From positions 1 to 64,000 of the forward strand of contig CBFHQJ010000002.1 in NCBI GenBank assembly GCA_965657795.1: a DNA stretch of 64,000 nt. Reading direction: 5' to 3'. This DNA is from SW10 sp965657795. GTDB lineage: Bacteria; Verrucomicrobiota; Verrucomicrobiia; Verrucomicrobiales; Akkermansiaceae. Below are positions 28,493 to 36,115 of this stretch, one piece after another. The translations under genes and the position numbers were made by a program. The stretch's first letter is position 1, and the number at the start of each line of letters is the position of its first letter. Below the pieces are notes generated by a model, which had not been told where the DNA came from, searched no databases, and saw only the letters and a list, made by a program, of their open reading frames with translations.

Positions 28493-29782
28493 TCAGCTCT
28501 CCTTTTTCTCGATCCGGTAAATATGCGATTTGGTGCGGAGGTAGATCGCTTTACCGTCAAGGGCGGGGGAGGCCATGCAGCCGTCATCGAGTTGGTTGGT
28601 GGCGGCGATCTCCAATTCGGGGCCGGGTTTGACGACGAAGGTTTTGCCCTTCTCATCGGCGAAGTAGATGTGTCCGTCGGCCAGGACGGGAGAGGCTGAG
28701 AAGGCCGTTTTGAGTGACTTAAATTTACTGATTTCTCCTTTGTCACAATCGAGGAGGCTCAGGATGCCTGATTCCGAGGTGAAGTAGGCTTTCCGTCCAA
28801 TGACGAGGGGGGAGCAGCGACCGGGGATGCGTTTGAAGATGTCCCACTCAACGTGCGATTTAGTGACGTCGCCCTTGGTTTTTCCATCCAGCTTAACGCC
28901 GAGAAGGTGGGGTTTTCCGAGGCCGGTATTGATGAGGGCGAGATCGTTCCCAACGAAAACGGGGGCGGCGGCGTTGGAGTAGCCTTTGTAGAGAACCTTC
29001 CAGAGTTCCTTGCCGGTGTCTGCATCATAAGAGTAGCAAGCCTTGGCTCCGGGCGAGACAAGCTGGCGAACCCCATTCAAGGTGACGAAGTTGGGCGTGG
29101 AGTAGGCTTTGCGGAAATCGCCGCCACCACGGATTTTTCCGCCGGGCTCGACGTCTCCAAAGTCGGTTCTCCGCTCGGTTTTCCAAACGTTCTTGCCGGT
29201 CTTGCGGTCGAGGGCGACGAGGTATTGCACGTCGATACCGTCCATGCTCAAGATGACGAGATTTTTGTGAAGGACCACGGATGATCCCGGTCCGCGGAAG
29301 TGTTGGCAGGGGAGATCGCGGCGTTCCCAAACCGTTTTGCCGGTCTTGCGATCGAGGGCGGCGGTGCCGTAGCTGCCGAAGTGAATGTAAACGTGGTCGG
29401 CATCGATGGCGGGCGAGCATGAGCCGTATCCATTGACGTGATTGCTGAGTGGCTCGGGATCGGCATTCTCGAAGAGGAGGAGGTCGTGTACCCTCTTGCC
29501 CGTGGTTTTATCGAGACAGACGGCATACATTTTCTTGCCATCAGGCGTGGCGTTTGTGACCCAGACTTCATTGTCCATGACGACGGGGGTGGACCATGCG
29601 CGGCCGGTGACCGGGGTTTTCCAAACGATGTTTTTGTCTTCACTCCATTCAGTGGGGAAGCCATGGGCTTTACCTTCGGGGGCAGGAGGACAGTGGCCGT
29701 CGTTCGTCGGGCCGCGAAAGGTGGGCCATTCGGCTTGGCAGGAGAGAGTCAGGCAAAGAAAGGTAAAGGCTCTAACGAACAT
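28493..29782 (-). CDS. Secreted PQQ-like beta-propeller protein
   Basis: 429 residues from the ATG at 29782, which gives the signal peptide MFVRAFTFLCLTLSCQA; a longer frame to 29881 adds an unlikely leader. The mature protein starts WPTFRGPTNDG and has repeated beta-propeller blades with ALDRKTGKTVWERRDL, VALDRKTGKNVWKTERR and DADTGKELWKVLYKG. This is the outer membrane BamB/PQQ-repeat type that in PVC bacteria is secreted and usually binds no cofactor. The role is unknown; it may be a scaffold or carbohydrate-related. It converges on the chimera gene with seven bases between stops. Confidence 0.85.
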   Translation of the reverse strand: MFVRAFTFLCLTLSCQAEWPTFRGPTNDGHCPPAPEGKAHGFPTEWSEDKNIVWKTPVTGRAWSTPVVMDNEVWVTNATPDGKKMYAVCLDKTTGKRVHDLLLFENADPEPLSNHVNGYGSCSPAIDADHVYIHFGSYGTAALDRKTGKTVWERRDLPCQHFRGPGSSVVLHKNLVILSMDGIDVQYLVALDRKTGKNVWKTERRTDFGDVEPGGKIRGGGDFRKAYSTPNFVTLNGVRQLVSPGAKACYSYDADTGKELWKVLYKGYSNAAAPVFVGNDLALINTGLGKPHLLGVKLDGKTKGDVTKSHVEWDIFKRIPGRCSPLVIGRKAYFTSESGILSLLDCDKGEISKFKSLKTAFSASPVLADGHIYFADEKGKTFVVKPGPELEIAATNQLDDGCMASPALDGKAIYLRTKSHIYRIEKKES

Positions 29783-29967
29783 GGGGTCGAGTGTGTCACT
29801 TGGAGATCGGGCATCAAGGGGGAAGTTAGCTTGAGCGTTGGGATCCGTCTCCAGGCGCAAATTGAGAGCTGGCTGGAGCATATCCTGAAACGGGTAGGTT
29901 GGTTTTAGTAAATCTTAAGATTGAGCTGGAATTTCGAAAGTTTATCTCTTATTTCCAATGCCTTAAG

Positions 29968-30678
29968 ATGACTGCCTTCAAAAATGTTACAATAACATCT
30001 CTAGCGGCCTTTTTGGCGCTTTGCAGCTCTGCAAGTGCCGTTGTCCTTGCTTCTACGAGCTTTGATGGGAAGACGCTTTCTCCCTCAAATACCGCGAACA
30101 ACCTAGGTTGGACCGTTAATGGTCTAGCCGATCCCGGGAGCATGGCTGCCTTTAATGCAACTGGCGGTGCGCAGGCGATTTTCAACGGGGGTGATACTCC
30201 AAATATTTTTACTCCAGGAATCAATACCGGGAACGGAAATACCTTTTGGACGACTTCAGTGAGTCTCACAGTTGTGGGAGGTGCATCGGTCCAAGTGACT
30301 GACGTGACTTTCGACTCGTGGTCTATCAACGGCGGGCAGACTCAGAACGTAAATCGGAGGTCTGATTTCACACTGACAATTTTAGATCCTTCAAATGCGG
30401 TGGTGGGAACTGTTGAGGTTGCCGACGTTCTTTCAGGGACGGCAGCTGGCGTGCCCAACGTAACCGCAACTTTCCCTTCAGCAGTTGCTTTGAGCGATTC
30501 CGGGACGTATACCCTCGAGATTAAGGGTGGTGACTTTGTAGGCTTCAATGAGACGGGTAACCATACCGGGATCGACAATCTTTCGATCAACGGAACCATT
30601 GGCGCCGTGCCAGAGCCTTCTGCAATCCTGCTTTCCTCGCTCAGTCTTCTCGTCCTGGCGGGCCGCCGCCGCCGGTAG
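29968..30678 (+). CDS. PEP-CTERM sorted surface protein, second family
   Basis: 236 residues from the ATG at 29968. Signal peptide ending at SASA, then a beta-rich core (ASTSFDGKTLSP, PGSMAAFNATGGA, IFTPGINTGNGNTFWTTSV, NGGQTQNVNRRSDFTL, KGGDFVGFNETGNHTGIDNL) and a sorting signal with VPEPSAILL, a hydrophobic segment and GRRRR. It is paralogous to the next gene, which shares the core but has another C-terminus. Exported and sorted by exosortase by analogy. The core is unrelated in sequence to the pair at 22975-24779. Confidence 0.87.
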   Translation: MTAFKNVTITSLAAFLALCSSASAVVLASTSFDGKTLSPSNTANNLGWTVNGLADPGSMAAFNATGGAQAIFNGGDTPNIFTPGINTGNGNTFWTTSVSLTVVGGASVQVTDVTFDSWSINGGQTQNVNRRSDFTLTILDPSNAVVGTVEVADVLSGTAAGVPNVTATFPSAVALSDSGTYTLEIKGGDFVGFNETGNHTGIDNLSINGTIGAVPEPSAILLSSLSLLVLAGRRRR

Positions 30679-30792
30679 CGGAGTTAATTCCCGCTCCAAC
30701 TCAACCCAAGGTCATCCGCGCGGCTTCGATCCGAGGGTGGCCTTTTTGCTGCTTGCCAGAATCAACTTTCAATCACCCAACTATTCAATCTG

Positions 30793-31701
30793 ATGAAACA
30801 TTCACATCTACTTTATCCGGCAGTCACTTTGGCAGCGTTGTTTCCCTTTGGTTGCCTCCAGGCTGAGGTGATTGCTTCCACTACTTTTGACGGGCGCACT
30901 CTTTCGGAAGTCAATGCGGCAGATGATACTGCTTCCGGTCTCAACTGGGTCGTGAATGGCGTTCAAGACCCTGGGAGTATGACTTCCTTTAATGCGGCCG
31001 GTAACGGGCTTCGTTTGTTTGACGGCCAACCTGATGTTCAAGATATTTTTGCCCCCGGGATCAATACTGGAAATGGAAATACTTTTTGGACAACTGCGGT
31101 AAGCCTGACCGTTCTGCCGGGCGCTTCAGTGACCTTGACTGATATTACTTTCGACAATTGGTCGATCAGTGGAGGACAAGTGCAAAATGTGAATCGACGC
31201 AGTGACTTTACTTTTTCGGTGATTGATCCTTCGGGCGCGACAGTCGCCTCTGTGGATGTGGCGGATTCCATGTCCGGAACGGCAGCAGGCGTGCCAACAG
31301 TGACTGCGACTTTCGAGACCCCGGTCCCTCTTTCTGATGTCGGGACCTACACGCTTGGAATCAAGGGTGGTGATTTTTTGGGATTTAATGAGACCGGGAA
31401 TCACACTGCGATCGATAACCTCTCAATCAACGGAGAAGTTGGTGGAGGTGCTGGACTACAGATCACTGAAATCGTTTTTGACCCGACTGCCGATACTCTC
31501 TCGTTGAGCTGGAATTCTTCGCCCGGCCAAGTCTATGCCGTGAAGTATTCGACTGATCTTGAGAATTGGGATGCGGACCTCGATGACGGGATCGCTGCGG
31601 AAGATGGAGAAACAACGACCGTGGAATTTGATCTCAGCGAGAGCGGTGCGCTTGATCTTGCCAAGGCCTTTTTCAGGGTCGAGGTGCTGCCTGCGGGCTA
31701 G
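30793..31701 (+). CDS. Secreted paralogue with verrucomicrobial tail instead of PEP-CTERM
   Basis: 302 residues. The core repeats that of the preceding gene almost motif for motif (ASTTFDGRTLSE, DPGSMTSFNAAGNGL, IFAPGINTGNGNTFWTTAV, SGGQVQNVNRRSDFTF, KGGDFLGFNETGNHTAIDNL). After residue about 218 it continues with a tail of about 80 residues, LSLSWNSSPGQVYAVKYS, DLENWDADLDDGI and AKAFFRVEVL, in place of a PEP motif. Signal peptide present. The 114 bases between the pair contain no clear terminator. Confidence 0.82.
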   Translation: MKHSHLLYPAVTLAALFPFGCLQAEVIASTTFDGRTLSEVNAADDTASGLNWVVNGVQDPGSMTSFNAAGNGLRLFDGQPDVQDIFAPGINTGNGNTFWTTAVSLTVLPGASVTLTDITFDNWSISGGQVQNVNRRSDFTFSVIDPSGATVASVDVADSMSGTAAGVPTVTATFETPVPLSDVGTYTLGIKGGDFLGFNETGNHTAIDNLSINGEVGGGAGLQITEIVFDPTADTLSLSWNSSPGQVYAVKYSTDLENWDADLDDGIAAEDGETTTVEFDLSESGALDLAKAFFRVEVLPAG

Positions 31702-31910
31702 TGCTCCGATCAGCTTAAAATGACGGATGTCCTCTATCGACCTTAGAGATGGCTGTGTGGTCGGCCTTTTTGAGAATCCCGATTCACCAAAGGCCTCCGC
31801 CTCGCCCTCTCGAAGCTCTTCTTGCGATGCCACCCACCATTTTAAGCCGAACGAAGCACTGGTCTTCTTGGAGCTTGGAATGAAAAGAGGCTTCTCCTAG
31901 GCTTGCCGCC

Positions 31911-32591
31911 ATGAAAGCTCTTGCCTTCCTCCTGTTGACTCTTCCGCTCGCGGCCGACCATCACAAAGCCAACGAACTAACTGCCGCTGAAAAAGAGGCG
32001 GGTTGGACCTTGTTGTTTGACGGCAAATCGACCGAGCACTTTCGTAATTATAAGAAGGAGGGGGTTTCTCCGAAGTGGGAGGTGAAGGATGGTGTGCTGA
32101 CCCTGACCGGTAAGGGCGGCGGCGATATTATTACGAAGAAGGAGTATGGCAGCTTTGAGTTCACTGTGGATTACAAGATTTCCAAGGGTGGAAATTCAGG
32201 TCTGATGTTTCACGTGAAGGAGACGGAGTCCCGTCCATGGCAGACCGGGCCGGAGATTCAGATCCAGGACAATGTCGGTGGCCATGATCCGCAGAAAGCG
32301 GGATGGCTCTATCAACTGTACAAACCTGCCGAGGGCGTCGATGCCACCAAGCCCGCCGGCAAGTGGAATACGCTCAAGGTTATGATCACTCCGACAAAGT
32401 GCGTGCAGTGGATGAATGGCACGAAGTATGTCGAATATGTCAAGGGCTCTGATGATTGGGATAAGAAAGTGGCAGCTTCCAAGTTTAGTAAGTTTAAGAA
32501 CTTTGGAAAAGCGACAAAGGGACACCTTTGTCTCCAGGATCATGGCAACGTGGTGTCATTTCGGAACATCAAGGTTCGCGAAGTGAAATAG
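31911..32591 (+). CDS. Secreted DUF1080 (3-keto-disaccharide hydrolase family) protein
   Basis: 226 residues with signal peptide MKALAFLLLTLPLAA. The DUF1080 concanavalin-like fold is visible from AGWTLLFDGKSTEHFRNYKK, through KYEVKDG-type and GSFEFTVDYKISKGGNSGLMF blocks, to PGE IQIQDN and FRNIKVREV. Members cleave 3-keto sugars or simply bind carbohydrate. This one is compact and has only the single domain. It is followed after 23 bases by a CE6-like esterase on the same strand, consistent with shared glycan processing outside the cytoplasm. Confidence 0.88.
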   Translation: MKALAFLLLTLPLAADHHKANELTAAEKEAGWTLLFDGKSTEHFRNYKKEGVSPKWEVKDGVLTLTGKGGGDIITKKEYGSFEFTVDYKISKGGNSGLMFHVKETESRPWQTGPEIQIQDNVGGHDPQKAGWLYQLYKPAEGVDATKPAGKWNTLKVMITPTKCVQWMNGTKYVEYVKGSDDWDKKVAASKFSKFKNFGKATKGHLCLQDHGNVVSFRNIKVREVK

Positions 32592-32614
32592 GTAATTTGA
32601 AACCTCGATTGCAC

Positions 32615-33322
32615 ATGAAGCGGCTTCTTCTTTTCCTCTGTTTGACCTCTGCTGCTTTTGCGGGCGAGGTTCATCTCTTCATTCTATCCGGGCAGTCGAA
32701 TATGGCAGGCTTGAAGCCGGAGAAAGCTTTTTTGCCCGAACTTAAGAAGCTCTTGCCGAACGATGACATTCAACATGTGAAGTTCGCCAAGGGCGGGCAG
32801 CCGATCCGGAAGTGGGTGAAGACCTTCGATGAAATCGCTGCGAAAAGTAAGCTTTCTACCAAGAAGGATCCGGGTGCTTTTTATGATGAGACCTTGAAGG
32901 CGGCCCGCGCCAGTATTGCCGCCAAGAAGCCGAAGACGATCACCTTTCTCTGGATGCAGGGGGAGCGCGATGCCAAGGAAAAGCTATCGGCGGCCTATGA
33001 GGAGAGCATGAACACTCTCATAGCGAATCTCCGAAAGGATCTAAGTGTGCCGGAAATGAATTTCGTGATTGGAAGGCTCAGTGATTATTCAACGAGTGAG
33101 CATTGGGAAGCGGTCAGATCAGCTCAGGTCAAAGTTGCGACGGGCGACCCCCGCGGATCCTGGGTTGATACTGATGACACCAACAACAAGGTGAAGAAGG
33201 GAAAGCCTCACAACGATCTTCATTACACGAAGGAAGGCTATGACCTCTTTGGTCAAAGGCTGGCTCGGCAGGCGGTCCTTCTGATCAAGGGGGAAAAGCC
33301 CGACCCGAAAGGGCGGCCCTAG
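32615..33322 (+). CDS. Secreted CE6-like acetylesterase (SGNH fold)
   Basis: 235 residues from the ATG at 32615, chosen because it gives the signal peptide MKRLLLFLCLTSAAFAG. Block I is FILSGQSNMAG with the nucleophile serine, a central block is TFLWMQGERDA, and the C-terminal block is HNDLHYTKEGYDLFG with Asp-x-x-His. This is the sialate O-acetylesterase/carbohydrate esterase family 6 layout, which removes acetyl groups from polysaccharides. It shares the fold with the N-terminus of the chimera at 24853 but lacks the extra domains. It likely acts with the DUF1080 gene upstream. Confidence 0.87.
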   Translation: MKRLLLFLCLTSAAFAGEVHLFILSGQSNMAGLKPEKAFLPELKKLLPNDDIQHVKFAKGGQPIRKWVKTFDEIAAKSKLSTKKDPGAFYDETLKAARASIAAKKPKTITFLWMQGERDAKEKLSAAYEESMNTLIANLRKDLSVPEMNFVIGRLSDYSTSEHWEAVRSAQVKVATGDPRGSWVDTDDTNNKVKKGKPHNDLHYTKEGYDLFGQRLARQAVLLIKGEKPDPKGRP

Positions 33323-33345
33323 GCTTCTATTGAAAGGATTTCCGC

Positions 33346-34761
33346 CTATTCTTTAAGCCAGGGTTGGCGCTGGTTTTTGGTGATTTCGGCGTCGAGTTCG
33401 GTCATGCGAGCGGTGAGTTTGGCGACGATGGAGACGCGTTTTGGGTGCTTGTCGACGAGGAGGTTGTTTTTCTCGCCAAGGTCGGTGGTGAGGTCGAAAA
33501 GCATGGTCTGGCCTTTGGGAGCGGGTTGATTTTTGGGAGCTTTTCTGGGGCGCCGGCCTTTTTTGATGAGGAGCTTGTATTTGCCTTGGCGGATACCTTC
33601 GAGTGCGCCTTGTGAGGTGTAGTAGAGAAACTCGTTGCGGGGGCTCTCATTCGAGCCGGTGAGGAGTCTGGAGATGTCGAGGCCGTCGATTTTCTTATCC
33701 TTGGGAAGAGGAGTCTTGGTGAGGGCGGCGATGGTGGGGAGCAGGTCGATAGTGCCACAGAGTTGGTCACAAGTGGTGCCGGCGGGGATGCGGCCGGGAG
33801 CCCACATGACACAGGGGACGCGTTGGCCGCCCTCGAAGGTGGTTCCTTTGCCTTCGCGGAGGGGGCCGGCGGATCCTCCGTGGTGTTTGAACTGAAGCCA
33901 TGGGCCGTTGTCGGTCGTGAAGATGAGGTAGGTGTTCTGGTCGAGCCCAAGCTCGCGGAGGAGATCGGCGATGCGGCCGACTTCAGCGTCAATGTGCTCG
34001 ATGACATTGGTGTAGGCGTTGAGGGGATTTGGGTCGCGAATTTCATCCGGCACGTAGAGCGGGATGTGGGGCATGGAGTGGGGGAGGTAGAGGAAGAAGG
34101 GCTTGTCCTGGTTGGTCTTGATAAACTCGATGGATTTGTCGGTGTAACGGCGGGTGACGGTGCGTTGATCGACCGGGACCTCGAGGATTTTTTCGTTTTC
34201 CATCAGAGGAGTTTTCCACTTGGTGAGAGTGGACTCGGGGTCTTTCCAGAGAATGTCCATCCCGGCCCAACCCCCTTTGGGTTTTCCCTTGTTGTCGGGG
34301 TGGTTCATGTCGTTCGAGTAAGGGATGCCGAGGTAGGTGTCGAAGCCGTTGCTCGTCGGAAGAGTTTCGGGGTGGTGTCCCAAGTGCCATTTGCCGAAGC
34401 AGGCGGTGGCATAGCCCTGGCCTTTGAGGTGATCGGCAATGGTGTGCTCGTCGGGGTTGAGGCCTTTTTTTGAGGACGGAAAGAGGACGTGTTGGTGCAT
34501 GCTCACACGCTTCGGGTAGCAGCCGGTGAGGAGGGCGGCCCGGGAAGGAGAGCAGACCGGGGAGGCGACCATGAAGTTGGTGAACTTGCGGCCTTCGTTG
34601 GCGAGGCGGTCGATGTTGGGGGTTTTGATTTTGGTGGAGCCAAAGCAGCCGAGGTCACCGTACCCCTGGTCATCGGTGAAGATGATAATGAAGTTGGGTT
34701 TCTTCGCGGCGGTGGCGAAGAGTGAGGTGACGGTGAAGGCAAGAAGCAGGAGTCTTTTCAT
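33346..34761 (-). CDS. Secreted type I sulfatase
   Basis: 471 residues. Signal peptide MKRLLLLAFTVTSLFATA, metal ligands D30-D31 in IFTDDQGYGDLG, formylglycine signature CSPSR at Cys70 with ALLTGCYPKR, GKWHLGHHP, TTDNGPWLQF and LREGKGTTFEGG. Closest in style to the arylsulfatase A/galactosamine-6-sulfatase type. The substrate is not known. It ends 23 bases from the convergent esterase and starts 48 bases downstream of the FGE-like lipoprotein gene on the same strand. Confidence 0.93.
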   Translation of the reverse strand: MKRLLLLAFTVTSLFATAAKKPNFIIIFTDDQGYGDLGCFGSTKIKTPNIDRLANEGRKFTNFMVASPVCSPSRAALLTGCYPKRVSMHQHVLFPSSKKGLNPDEHTIADHLKGQGYATACFGKWHLGHHPETLPTSNGFDTYLGIPYSNDMNHPDNKGKPKGGWAGMDILWKDPESTLTKWKTPLMENEKILEVPVDQRTVTRRYTDKSIEFIKTNQDKPFFLYLPHSMPHIPLYVPDEIRDPNPLNAYTNVIEHIDAEVGRIADLLRELGLDQNTYLIFTTDNGPWLQFKHHGGSAGPLREGKGTTFEGGQRVPCVMWAPGRIPAGTTCDQLCGTIDLLPTIAALTKTPLPKDKKIDGLDISRLLTGSNESPRNEFLYYTSQGALEGIRQGKYKLLIKKGRRPRKAPKNQPAPKGQTMLFDLTTDLGEKNNLLVDKHPKRVSIVAKLTARMTELDAEITKNQRQPWLKE

Positions 34762-34809
34762 GATCGTTTTGGGTGGTGGGGAATACAGCCGGGGCGGCTG
34801 TGTTACGCA

Positions 34810-36018
34810 TTAGAAACGCTCACCAGGGCCGGTGTTCCAGAGGAGGTGCATTTCTTCGAGAGTGGGGTTTTTGGCAGGGCGGATGATGCGGAAGCCGAGG
34901 CCCCAATTGTCGGTGTGATACCAAAGTGATTTGGGATCCTGCGGGTCGGTGTTCTTCCAGCTTTTGTCGGAAGGCAGACGCTGGCCGGAGCGGAGCTCAT
35001 GAGGGTCGGAATCCCAGTTACCCCCGCGGCTGACCCGCGGGTAGCGTTTGGGCGAGAGGGCGAAGGGATTGACAGTGCCTTCGGGGTGCTGGCTGTAGTC
35101 TGGAACGTAGGCATCGAGGGTCCACTCGTTCATATTGCCGTGCATATCGTAGAGTCCCCAGGGATTGGGCTTTTTGAGGCCGACGGGTTGGTAGGAGCCA
35201 TCGGAATTTTCAAAATACCAGCCGTATTCGCCGAGCTTGGAGGCATCATCGCCAAAGGAGTAGGCGGTGGTGGTGCCGGCGCGGCAGGCGTATTCCCATT
35301 CGGCTTCGGTGGGGAGGCGGTAGTAGTGACCGGTTTGGGCGGTGAGCCATTCGCAGAATTTTGAGGCGGAGTGCTGAGTGGGGGCGACAGCGGGGTATTT
35401 GCTATCGTATCCGGCATTGTCTCCCATGCTGTTGTGCATGGGCATGTAGGGTGGGGTGGGTTGGGAAATGGCGTCGAGGAGGGGAGGGTCGCTTTGAAGC
35501 GGTGGCTCGAAAGTGAGCTTGTTCCCGTCAAGGTCGAGGCTGCCGTCTTTGTTCCGGTTCTTGCCGTTTTCCATGAAAGCGCGGTAGGCCCCCCAGGTCA
35601 TTTCGGTTGAGGCCATCCAGAAGGGCTCGATCTTGATCTTCTTTTGGGGGCCTTCGTCGGCGGAGCGATCGGCTTCGCTGTCCGGAGTTCCGATGGTGAA
35701 TTCGCCTCCGGGAATGGGGAGCATTTCAAACTGGGCATTGTCAGAGAGCGGAACAGTCTCAGTGTAGGGCTTGAGCTCTCCTTCGGGAACAGGCTTAAGC
35801 TTGGCGAAGATCTTCTCAGTCACGGGAAGGAACTTGGCGGCGCTATCGGGCATGTCGCCGGGAATGATGTTGAGGCCGTCAGCGCTGATTTCCGGCGCCT
35901 CGGGTTTGGGCTCGGGCTTCTCCTCCGGGAGGAATGAATAGCGTTTGTTGTCGCAGCTGGAGACGAGCAGGGCGCAGAGTGAAAGATTGGCGATTTGAAG
36001 AGGTCGAAGACGAGTCAT
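34810..36018 (-). CDS. FGE-sulfatase-domain lipoprotein without catalytic cysteines
   Basis: 402 residues from the ATG at 36018 (a second ATG is at 36036). A lipobox-like LLVSSC near residue 22 predicts a lipoprotein. A proline- and glutamate-rich spacer is followed, from about residue 100, by the formylglycine-generating-enzyme/SUMF1 fold: LPIPGGEFTIGTPDSEADR, RLPTEAEWEYACRAGTTT, GLYDMHGNMNEWTLDAY, YPRVSRGGNWDSDP and GLGFRIIRPAK. True FGEs have two cysteines after the RGG motif; here those positions are aspartate/serine and glutamate, so it probably does not mature sulfatases. It likely binds a ligand or helps organise surface complexes, though it sits directly before a sulfatase gene. Confidence 0.87.
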   Translation of the reverse strand: MTRLRPLQIANLSLCALLVSSCDNKRYSFLPEEKPEPKPEAPEISADGLNIIPGDMPDSAAKFLPVTEKIFAKLKPVPEGELKPYTETVPLSDNAQFEMLPIPGGEFTIGTPDSEADRSADEGPQKKIKIEPFWMASTEMTWGAYRAFMENGKNRNKDGSLDLDGNKLTFEPPLQSDPPLLDAISQPTPPYMPMHNSMGDNAGYDSKYPAVAPTQHSASKFCEWLTAQTGHYYRLPTEAEWEYACRAGTTTAYSFGDDASKLGEYGWYFENSDGSYQPVGLKKPNPWGLYDMHGNMNEWTLDAYVPDYSQHPEGTVNPFALSPKRYPRVSRGGNWDSDPHELRSGQRLPSDKSWKNTDPQDPKSLWYHTDNWGLGFRIIRPAKNPTLEEMHLLWNTGPGERF

Positions 36019-36115
36019 GGTGAAATCTTGTGTCATCGCTACTTAAACCGATTGTGGGATCTATCAAGCCTTCTTGGTTGACGGTTCGTCGAAATCAGGC
36101 AGTCTCTACGCCTTT

